From the NCBI GenBank assembly GCA_019100305.1, contig JAHRHW010000324.1:1-5327 (forward strand): 5,327 bases of DNA. Reading direction: 5' to 3'. The first letter of the stretch is position 1; each line of letters starts with the position of its first letter. This stretch comes from Candidatus Thiodiazotropha taylori. Lineage in GTDB: Bacteria; Pseudomonadota; Gammaproteobacteria; Chromatiales; Chromatiaceae. The position numbers were made by a program, and so were the translations under genes. Below are positions 1 to 5,327 of the stretch, in pieces. A model generated the notes under the pieces. The model had not been told where the DNA came from. It ran no database searches and was given only the letters and a program-made list of their open reading frames with translations.

Positions 1-2
1 AT

Positions 3-1340
3 GTTGGATTGGCTTGTATGCTTACGTCAATAACGACCGCTATTGGGTTTGCGGTATTGGTTTTAACAGATTCCATAGTAATCCAGGAGTTAGCCCTGCA
101 TGCCTCGATAGGGGTGTTGTTGACTTTTGTAGCGGTTGTAGTTTTTATCCCCGCATCTGCAGCTCTTTTAGAGGATGATGCTATCGTTAACTCCCGCTGG
201 TTGGATGTCAGACTAACTGACAACCGGTTTTTAAACAAAGTGCTGGTTGTGATTGGCGAGAATGCTGTTGCTGTGGTGAGTGTTGGACTAGTTCTGACAG
301 CTTTTGCTGTCTATCAGGCTCAACAGTTGACGACAGATTTTAAGTTTAGGGAAAATTTACCACAATCTCACGAAGTCTCTGAAGCAATGAGACTGGCAGA
401 CCGACATTTAAATGGGATTCAGCCCCTGAATATCGTAATTCAGGCAAATAACGGGGGAGTGATAGAGTCAGCGCAAGCTGTTGAACTGATAGAGCGAGTT
501 CAAGTGGATCTGATTGAGCAGTTTGGCTTGACTAATTCCATTTCAGTGGTTGATCTGTTGAGAGTATTGCCAGGTGAGTTTGATGATCTCTCGCAGCAGT
601 TTTCGAGGCTGGTCTATTTGCCGAGTAAGCTGGTGAATCGATTTTATCATGAACAGTCAGGAGAGACTGTGATATTGGTGCGCCTGCCTGATAATGGCTC
701 AAATCTGCAACTGGAAACAATAAGGCAGTTGGAAGAGATTCTGGTGCAGTTGACCGGAGAAAGTGAAGGGTTCAGTCTGAATTTGCAGGGAATCTCACTG
801 GCAGCCGCCAAAGGCAGTGTCGATATGATTCAGGACCTGCTAGTCAGTATTTTGAGTGCCGTCGTCATCATTTTTTTGGTATTGTCGCTGTTTCTGAAAT
901 CTATCAAGCTGGGATTGATCAGCTTCCTGCCAAATATATTGCCGCTGGCAAGTGTTGCCGCACTTCTGGTGGTTAATGGGCAGCCGTTGCAGTACGCAAC
1001 GATCATGGTATTTACAATCTGTCTTGGAATTATTGTGGATGACGGAATTCATATGATTGTGAGATATCAGAAGGAGTTTCATAAGGTCAGGAACGTCACA
1101 ATTGCGGTTCACCGTACACTTCAAGCCATTGCGCCTGTGTTGCTGGTGACAACCTTGATATTGATGGCTGGTTTCGTATCCATGTTGACCAGTTCAACGG
1201 AGGTGATCGTCAGGATGGGGTATCTCTCCTGTGCGGCGCTCATCATGGCTCTGCTGGCGGATCTGGTGCTCTTACCCTCCTTGATTGTTGCAACAAGCTC
1301 AAAGGATACGGTTCAGGATTGTATCGAGGAGCAGTTGTGA
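3..1340 (+). CDS. RND superfamily transporter, MMPL/HpnN-like, C-terminal part (5' truncated by window edge)
   Basis: This is the C-terminal part (445 residues visible) of a proton-driven inner-membrane exporter of the RND/MMPL type. The frame is open to the left edge, so the true start lies outside the window. Numbering from the codon at nt 3, residues about 8-56 hold the TSITTAIGF segment and two membrane spans typical of the end of the first RND half. A span at about 82-104 is followed by a soluble periplasmic domain at about 105-274. Five further hydrophobic spans run from about 275 to 435. The third of these carries IIVDDGIHMI, with D346 and D347 as candidate proton-relay acids. Families with this architecture are about 750-850 residues, so roughly half is missing. 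Its stop overlaps the start of the AttH-like gene, which suggests coupled expression. The substrate cannot be read from sequence; lipids or other hydrophobic molecules are the usual cargo of the MMPL/HpnN branch (inference). Confidence 0.9.
   Translation, partial: VGLACMLTSITTAIGFAVLVLTDSIVIQELALHASIGVLLTFVAVVVFIPASAALLEDDAIVNSRWLDVRLTDNRFLNKVLVVIGENAVAVVSVGLVLTAFAVYQAQQLTTDFKFRENLPQSHEVSEAMRLADRHLNGIQPLNIVIQANNGGVIESAQAVELIERVQVDLIEQFGLTNSISVVDLLRVLPGEFDDLSQQFSRLVYLPSKLVNRFYHEQSGETVILVRLPDNGSNLQLETIRQLEEILVQLTGESEGFSLNLQGISLAAAKGSVDMIQDLLVSILSAVVIIFLVLSLFLKSIKLGLISFLPNILPLASVAALLVVNGQPLQYATIMVFTICLGIIVDDGIHMIVRYQKEFHKVRNVTIAVHRTLQAIAPVLLVTTLILMAGFVSMLTSSTEVIVRMGYLSCAALIMALLADLVLLPSLIVATSSKDTVQDCIEEQL
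1325..1331 (+). promoter_or_regulatory. Shine-Dalgarno site deciding the GTG start of the AttH-like gene
   Basis: CGAGGAG lies inside the last codons of the RND gene, 5 nt before GTG at 1337. The GTG shares bases with the upstream TGA (GTGA, 1337-1340), the usual arrangement for translational coupling. This favours GTG 1337 over the in-frame TTG at 1319, which would place the Shine-Dalgarno sequence inside the coding region. Confidence 0.75.
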
Positions 1341-2347
1341 GATTACTCTGTTGGATAGGTATGATGTTACTGTTCATGTTGCAGATCTCCTGTGCAACGA
1401 AGAGTGTAACGCCAGTTCGAACCGTTGAACTGCCTGCGGATGACGCGTTTATCGACGGCGAGTATATTCAGTGGTGGTACTGGAATGGCATTCTTACATC
1501 TGAAAATGGTCTGAGGTTCGGTTTTCAGATGGTCTTTTTTTCAATACAGCCTAATCTCATGATGGCTCACGCATCGCTTACGGATATAACGAACAAAACA
1601 TTTCAGTACGAGACTGTTACCAGATTAATGATTCCTAAAAGAACTGTTAAGAGTTTTAATCTGACAGCAGGATCGGTCAAGCCAATGACTGCTGAAGGAG
1701 GAGCCGGGGTTGATAGGTTAACAGCGGATGTAGGTGATTTCAGTTACGATTTATCTCTTAAAGCATCAAAGCCTCCCCTGGTTCATTATGCTGGAAGAGC
1801 TCATGAATATGAAATAGGAGGCTATACCTACTACTACTCCAGACCAAAAATGGAGGTTGACGGTTATATTGTCGTCGAGGGGGTAGAGCTGAAGGTGACG
1901 GGAGAGGCTTGGTTTGATCGCCAGTTTGGTGATCTTGAAGAGATTATCGATACGGGATGGCAGTGGTTTTCAATAAGATTGTCAGATAATACCCATATGG
2001 CGCTGTTCTATTTTGAAGAGCCGAAGGCGGCTAGAGAAACTCTCCTGGTCAAGTATGATGCAGAAAACAATATAAAAAACTATACATCGGATGAGTTTGA
2101 TTTAAAGGTATTGAGCAGTTGGGAGAGTGATGAAACAGGGTGTAAATACCCTATTACATGGCAGCTCGAAGTGGAAAATCGAATGCTGACCATAGTCCCC
2201 TACTTAAAGGATCAGGAGGTCAGGCCAAAAGCTGGTGCCAGGTTGACCCCTACTTACTGGGAAGGCGCAGCTATGGTTTCTGGTGAAGCAGTTGACGGGG
2301 AAGCCTATGTGGAATTACATGGGTTTTGTGAGTCTTCTGTTGACTAG
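1337..2347 (+). CDS. AttH/CrtC-type lipocalin-like exported protein (putative lipoprotein)
   Basis: A 336-residue protein of the AttH / carotenoid 1,2-hydratase-like family (CrtC N-terminal domain plus Lipocalin_9). Residues 1-18 are a hydrophobic signal ending LQIS before C19. This looks like a lipoprotein signal, but Q rather than L/V/I at -3 makes the lipobox poor, so an uncleaved anchor or an ordinary Sec signal is possible. Family signatures seen are WWYWNG (46-51), FGFQMVFF (61-68), AWFDRQFG (191-198), GWQWFSIRL (207-215), PTYWEGA (305-311) and YVELHGF (324-330). They span both lipocalin-like barrels, so the protein looks full length. CrtC enzymes hydrate carotenoids, but most AttH relatives have no proven reaction and are thought to bind or modify hydrophobic ligands. 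No carotenoid gene is nearby, so hydratase activity is not claimed. The 4-nt overlap with the RND gene suggests a periplasmic or outer-membrane accessory role in export (inference). The start is GTG at 1337, chosen on Shine-Dalgarno spacing. Confidence 0.88.
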   Translation: MRLLCWIGMMLLFMLQISCATKSVTPVRTVELPADDAFIDGEYIQWWYWNGILTSENGLRFGFQMVFFSIQPNLMMAHASLTDITNKTFQYETVTRLMIPKRTVKSFNLTAGSVKPMTAEGGAGVDRLTADVGDFSYDLSLKASKPPLVHYAGRAHEYEIGGYTYYYSRPKMEVDGYIVVEGVELKVTGEAWFDRQFGDLEEIIDTGWQWFSIRLSDNTHMALFYFEEPKAARETLLVKYDAENNIKNYTSDEFDLKVLSSWESDETGCKYPITWQLEVENRMLTIVPYLKDQEVRPKAGARLTPTYWEGAAMVSGEAVDGEAYVELHGFCESSVD

Positions 2348-2592
2348 TTGTCAATCTGTCAAAGGCAGATACCCAATAGACGGTTGAATTTGAAAAAGAT
2401 AGGGATGTTTTATTAATTTTTTATTGTTCTTTTGTTATTGGCCTGAAGAAAGCTGTCAGCACTCATTTATTACCTTCGATTCAAGAAAGCATCACCTCTT
2501 TGTCAATATTATGTTAAATGGTCTTAAGTTTACAAGTCCAAACTCTATCGCTCTTTTGACCCATAGAATATTTAAATCTACGAGGAGCGATG
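2348..2592 (+). other. AT-rich intergenic leader of the PhoX-like gene
   Basis: This gap is visibly poorer in G+C than the genes on either side, as expected of a promoter region. No clean sigma-70 pair is visible. Partial elements are TTGTCA (2500-2505), TTTACA (2529-2534) and TAGAAT (2564-2569), but none combine at 16-18 nt spacing. A weak stem (2354-2358 with 2366-2370) follows the upstream stop but lacks a T-tract, so no terminator is called for the RND-AttH unit. Two degenerate PHO-box-like tandem sites (2453-2470 and 2500-2517) are discussed in the findings. Confidence 0.5.
2582..2587 (+). promoter_or_regulatory. Shine-Dalgarno site deciding the second of two ATGs
   Basis: GAGGAG lies 5 nt before ATG 2593 but only 2 nt before ATG 2590, so the second ATG is the better start. 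The same octamer, CGAGGAGC, precedes the AttH-like gene with the same 5-nt spacing from its GAGGAG core. Confidence 0.75.
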
Positions 2593-4107
2593 ATGAAATT
2601 TCAACTTAAGAGTTGCGCTGCACTGGTTGCCGCCAGTCTTCTGCTGCCGGTCGCGGCGCAAGCTGATGATGATGAGATGGATTTTGGTCTGTATGTGCAG
2701 AAAAAAATGCACGACAAGTCAAAGAAACTGTTTGGAATCAAAAAGCCTCTGATGAACTCCGCCGAGGGCAGTGTTGCACGCATGCCTGGGCAGGACGCTT
2801 ATGATCTGGTCGAAGTTGCAAAAGGTTTGAAAGCAAAAATTCTGACCCGTGATGCTGGCAACAAAGCCGATATGTTCAGTTTTTGGCCAAATGAGAACGA
2901 TCCGAGTCACTTGATCTTCTGTATCGAAGGTGGTGATGAGGTGATCGGAACCCTCGACAGCGGTTTGGACAAAATGAATCCATCTGTACAGTCGATCGAT
3001 CTGGATGACGGCAGTGTGACCACCATTCTGCGTGGCATGAACCGTTGTGACGGTATTCGCACCACGGCCTGGGGTTCAATGCTGGCTACTGAAGAGACCG
3101 GTACCGGACAGGCCTATGAGATCATCAAACCTCTGGACACAGTCAATCACACAGTCATCGACCGTGCACTTGGCACCATCGTGACGGCTGACAATGAGGT
3201 CTCGATGAATGTGGTCAAACGGGATGCGTTGCCAACCATGGCCTGGGAAGGGTTGACCGTACTGGATAACGGTGTGGTTATCGGTGGTGACGAATTGCGC
3301 CCTGGCGATTGGGATCTGGCCGGCGACGGTGGTGATGATTCCGATGTGGACGGTGGCGCAATATTCAAATTCGTACCCGATGTTCCCCATGTAGAGGGAA
3401 TGATCGAGAAACTTGAGGAGTCACCGCTTGTTTCCGGTTCGGTTTATGCTTTCCGCGCTTCCTGCAGAGAGGGTACTTCCGGCAGTTTTACGGTGAACTA
3501 TGGCCAGGGTTGTGAAATCGGCAACGGTTCCTGGATCAGTGTCAGCGCGGTTGATGCACGTCGTGACGCCAACAACAATGGTGCAACCGGTTACTATCGC
3601 CCTGAAGATCTGCACAAGGATCCTACCTACACAGGTCCCGGCGTTCGTTTCTGCTGGGCCAATACAGGTCGCGAAGCTGCGCAGAACTATGGCGAAGTGA
3701 TCTGTGGCATCGACTCGGACCCAATGCTTGCCGACGAGACTATCGCCAGCATTGTTGTGAATCGCTTTGTTGAAGGGGATGCCGACTTCAATTCACTGGA
3801 TAACCTGGCGTTCCAGCCTCATACTGGCAATCTTTACGTTATTGAAGATCACTCAAACGGTGATGTGTTTGCCTGTTTGCCGGATGGCGCTGATCGGGAT
3901 ATCAAAACCGATGGTTGCGTGCGTGTGCTGTCTGTCAAAGATCAATCGGCTGAACCGACTGGGTTTGAGTTCTTCGCTAATGGCAAGGTTGCCGTGGTAG
4001 CCATTCAGCACTCCAACGATGACATGATGGCAGATTACGATGACTATGCGACAGATGACATCGTGGTGATCACTGGCTTCAAAGTGAAGCAAAAGAAGGA
4101 TGACTGA
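2593..4107 (+). CDS. Secreted PhoX-like (DUF839) protein, putative metal-dependent phosphatase
   Basis: A 504-residue secreted beta-propeller-type protein of the PhoX/DUF839 family. Characterised PhoX enzymes are periplasmic or extracellular alkaline phosphatases with an Fe-Ca cofactor. Residues 1-24 are a Sec signal: K2 and K6, a hydrophobic core, and AQA before the acidic mature start. There is no twin-arginine motif, unlike classical PhoX. Landmarks in order are ADMFSFWPNEND (92-103), NRCDGIRTTAWGSMLATEE (150-168), MAWEGLTVLDNGVVIGGDE (216-234), DNLAFQPHTGNLYVIEDH (403-420), and GFEFFANGKVAVVAIQHSND (457-476). The conserved Cys (C152), the EE pair (167-168) and the later acidic and His residues are where the family binds metals, by pattern rather than alignment. 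An Asp-rich stretch (241-255) could bind calcium. It has eight mature cysteines, six of them in close pairs. It is shorter than typical Tat-type PhoX (roughly 600 residues or more), so phosphatase activity is likely but unproven. It is transcribed alone, with its own leader and terminator. Confidence 0.85.
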   Translation: MKFQLKSCAALVAASLLLPVAAQADDDEMDFGLYVQKKMHDKSKKLFGIKKPLMNSAEGSVARMPGQDAYDLVEVAKGLKAKILTRDAGNKADMFSFWPNENDPSHLIFCIEGGDEVIGTLDSGLDKMNPSVQSIDLDDGSVTTILRGMNRCDGIRTTAWGSMLATEETGTGQAYEIIKPLDTVNHTVIDRALGTIVTADNEVSMNVVKRDALPTMAWEGLTVLDNGVVIGGDELRPGDWDLAGDGGDDSDVDGGAIFKFVPDVPHVEGMIEKLEESPLVSGSVYAFRASCREGTSGSFTVNYGQGCEIGNGSWISVSAVDARRDANNNGATGYYRPEDLHKDPTYTGPGVRFCWANTGREAAQNYGEVICGIDSDPMLADETIASIVVNRFVEGDADFNSLDNLAFQPHTGNLYVIEDHSNGDVFACLPDGADRDIKTDGCVRVLSVKDQSAEPTGFEFFANGKVAVVAIQHSNDDMMADYDDYATDDIVVITGFKVKQKKDD

Positions 4108-4112
4108 TCGGG

Positions 4113-4130
4113 GCGACTGGTAACAGTCGC
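4113..4130 (+). other. 3' UTR hairpin with GUAA (GNRA) tetraloop
   Basis: GCGACTG (4113-4119) and CAGTCGC (4124-4130) form a perfect 7-bp stem closing a GTAA loop, starting 5 nt after the PhoX-like stop codon. No T-tract follows, so it is not the terminator itself. A GNRA-capped stem here could stabilise the 3' end of the mRNA or bind protein (inference). Confidence 0.55.
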
Positions 4131-4151
4131 GTTGGGTAGTCATTGATCGCG

Positions 4152-4185
4152 ACGGGGCCACTTCAAGTGGCCCCGTTGTTTTTTT
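4152..4185 (+). terminator. Strong intrinsic (rho-independent) terminator
   Basis: ACGGGGCCAC (4152-4161) pairs perfectly with GTGGCCCCGT (4167-4176) across a TTCAA loop, giving a GC-rich 10-bp stem. It is followed by TG and seven T residues (4179-4185). It sits about 45 nt after the PhoX-like stop and ends that transcription unit. The stem is symmetric, but only the + strand has a good T-tract; the bases before the stem contain no A-run that would serve the other strand. Confidence 0.93.
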
Positions 4186-4520
4186 GAGGTGTTGTTGGTT
4201 AAGACTGCAGGGTTTAAACCAATCAGCTTTCAAGCGACATGGTGGTTGTCGAACAGCATGCTTGAAATTGTCGTGAATCCTACAATCCTGAAGGTGCACT
4301 GTGTGTGAATATCGTACAGTGGCTGCTGTCGGGAGTCATTCGGCACTGACCAATATGTGGGTTTTTCTTGTCTATCCAGGGGGTTGTATTCATAACACCT
4401 TGTCTATCAGCACTTATTGTTAGTACAAATCATATCAGGCGGTAGCGTGCTATTGTTCGCTCAAGCCATGGTATCTCTTTTGCATCCTTCTGTTTCCAGT
4501 TGATCTTTGAGTGGCTGAAT
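4186..4520. other. Non-coding stretch before the Fe-S gene
   Basis: No credible gene is seen on either strand. The + strand frames hold only peptides of a few to about 35 codons, without Shine-Dalgarno sites. The Fe-S gene's frame is open back to a TAG at 4443-4445, but that extension (4446-4520) resembles neither a flavoprotein nor a signal peptide. Translating the other two + frames over about 4381-4520 showed no remnant of the FAD domain that usually precedes this Fe-S module. Local structure includes a bipartite inverted repeat at 4228-4267 and a 6-bp repeat (CACTGT 4297-4302, ACAGTG 4316-4321). The promoter of the Fe-S gene probably lies here, but no convincing -35/-10 pair is visible. 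Confidence 0.6.
4228..4267. repeat. Imperfect inverted repeat with an internal hairpin
   Basis: TTTCAAGC (4228-4235) is the exact reverse complement of GCTTGAAA (4260-4267). Inside it, GACA (4236-4239) pairs with TGTC (4247-4250) around a 7-nt loop, leaving an 8-9 nt bulge on the 3' side. No T-run follows. It could be a structured leader element, a protein site or chance. Confidence 0.35.
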
Positions 4521-5327
4521 ATGAAGAGTTATCTGGATTGGTCGGACTATAAAGATGCCGGCATGGGGGATGCCTATGCGGACATACCGAAGCAGGGGGG
4601 CGACTTTGCCAAAGCTGTAGCGGTCTGTATCAACAGCCGCCAATGTGAAAACCTTGCCAGAGGAGTGATGTGTCCGAGTTTCAGATTGGATGAAAATCCC
4701 AACCTATCAACCGGAGGGCGTGTTCGCTTACTCAAGGCAGCGCTGAATGGTGAACTGGGAAGTGGTGGTTTGTTTACCCCCGAGTTGGTAGAAGCCATGG
4801 ATCTCTGTGTCAGTTGCAAGGGTTGTCAGCGGGAGTGCGAAAACAATGTGGATATGTCACGTATTAAAGTTGAATATCTGGCTCAGTTGAACGCCCGCAA
4901 TGGTTTGTCTCTCAGAGCCAGGCTCTTCTCAGAGTTGCCGGAACTGCTGGCGAAACGGCACTGGCTGATCAAATTGACCGCCACCAGGAATCGTCACCCC
5001 TGGGTTGCCACCCTGGCTGAGCGGCTGCTCGGTATCAGTAGACATTCACCTCTGCCGGAACCGGTTGATGCCGTCCGGCAAACTACCTTGAGAGAGATTG
5101 AGGATGGTCAGCCAGTTGTGCTTTTTGCCGATACTTTCTGTAATCACTACGTTCCCGATATCCTGGCTGCCGCAGTTGAGGTGCTGCAGGCTTTAGGCTG
5201 TCAGGTCACTCTGATCGGCTCACTGGACGAGACGCAGCGCTACTGTTGTGGTCGTACCTATCTGTCTCAGGGTCGAATCGAGGAGGCGAGACAACAGGCT
5301 GATAAACTTTTAAAGAAGCTTGCGCCT
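4521..5327 (+). CDS. (4Fe-4S)-binding protein with CCG domain, like the C-terminal half of YdiJ/glycolate-type oxidases (3' truncated by window edge)
   Basis: The first 269 residues of a redox protein cut by the right edge. It closely resembles the Fe-S half of large FAD + Fe-S oxidoreductases of the YdiJ / D-lactate / glycolate dehydrogenase type. Residues 5-9, LDWSD, resemble the segment just before the first cluster in those fusions. Cluster ligands follow as C36-x5-C42-x8-C51-P, then C96-x2-C99-x2-C102-x3-C106, with the VDM and GLSLRARL signatures (110-112 and 128-135). A Cys-rich CCG domain begins at about 197, with FADTF (202-206) and YCCGRTYLSQG (241-251). These modules carry electrons from a flavin to a membrane acceptor. 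The roughly 500-residue FAD domain is absent upstream, so this is either a separately encoded subunit or an N-truncated remnant. The start is uncertain: ATG 4521 has only a weak GAG at 4509-4511, and ATG 4563 is no better supported. The last motif Cys is followed by Glu rather than the usual Pro, and S-T-G-G-R replaces the common S-x-R-G-R. Confidence 0.8.
   Translation, partial: MKSYLDWSDYKDAGMGDAYADIPKQGGDFAKAVAVCINSRQCENLARGVMCPSFRLDENPNLSTGGRVRLLKAALNGELGSGGLFTPELVEAMDLCVSCKGCQRECENNVDMSRIKVEYLAQLNARNGLSLRARLFSELPELLAKRHWLIKLTATRNRHPWVATLAERLLGISRHSPLPEPVDAVRQTTLREIEDGQPVVLFADTFCNHYVPDILAAAVEVLQALGCQVTLIGSLDETQRYCCGRTYLSQGRIEEARQQADKLLKKLAP

Noticed and set aside
1319..1336. TTG at 1319 as start of the AttH-like gene
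   Set aside because: It would add six residues containing the Shine-Dalgarno sequence itself. GTG 1337 has correct spacing and gives a cleaner signal peptide.
2349..2361. Paired TGTCA motifs as a PHO box
   Set aside because: The two copies are 8 nt apart rather than 11, and they lie immediately after the AttH stop without promoter elements nearby.
2354..2370. Small stem after the AttH stop as a terminator
   Set aside because: It has only five Watson-Crick pairs and no following T-tract.
2590..2592. First ATG as start of the PhoX-like gene
   Set aside because: It lies only 2 nt from GAGGAG; the next ATG at 2593 has the normal spacing. The difference is one residue.
2424..2609. 61-codon + strand open frame between the AttH-like and PhoX-like genes
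   Set aside because: It has no Shine-Dalgarno site, atypical composition, no recognisable domain, and runs into the start of the PhoX-like gene in another frame.
4281..4286. TACAAT as a -10 promoter element
   Set aside because: It is a good hexamer, but the nearest TTGAAA (4262-4267) is only 13 nt upstream and nothing at 16-18 nt resembles a -35.
3853..4299. 148-codon minus-strand open frame across the PhoX-like 3' end and terminator
   Set aside because: It is antisense to a clear conserved gene and spans the intrinsic terminator. Its translation is rich in His, Arg and Cys with no domain, typical of a shadow frame.
4574..4819. 81-codon minus-strand open frame within the Fe-S gene
   Set aside because: It is antisense to the conserved cysteine motifs and has no domain or ribosome binding site of its own.

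Overview
The window most resembles the chromosome of a moderate-GC Gram-negative bacterium, probably a gammaproteobacterium. This rests on protein content: an inner-membrane RND exporter, Sec-exported periplasmic proteins, and a YdiJ/glycolate-oxidase-type Fe-S protein. No taxonomic marker is present, so the assignment is inference. Every supported gene is on the + strand, and there is no RNA gene, CRISPR array, insertion sequence or phage gene.

Layout. (1) nt 3-1340 is the C-terminal half of an MMPL/HpnN-like RND transporter, entering from the left edge. (2) nt 1337-2347 overlaps it by 4 nt (GTGA) and encodes an exported AttH/CrtC-type two-domain lipocalin-like protein. The two look translationally coupled and may form an export unit for a hydrophobic molecule. 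(3) nt 2348-2592 is an AT-rich leader, probably holding the promoter of the next gene. (4) nt 2593-4107 encodes a secreted PhoX-like (DUF839) protein with a Sec-type signal instead of the usual Tat signal and with regularly spaced cysteine pairs. It ends in a GUAA-capped hairpin followed by a strong intrinsic terminator (4152-4185). (5) nt 4186-4520 is non-coding apart from possible small secondary structures. (6) nt 4521-5327 is the start of an Fe-S/CCG-domain protein, cut by the right edge. It matches only the C-terminal half of FAD + Fe-S fusion oxidases, and its N-terminus falls close to the usual junction.

How the genes may work together. The first two genes are best read as one operon for envelope transport. 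The PhoX-like gene is a separate, terminated unit for a periplasmic or secreted metallo-hydrolase. The Fe-S gene begins another unit, in cytoplasmic or membrane-associated redox metabolism, whose flavin partner is not in view. No gene here forms an obvious new defence or mobile system. The points worth pursuing are the RND-AttH pairing, the Sec-type cysteine-rich PhoX relative, and the FAD-less oxidase half.
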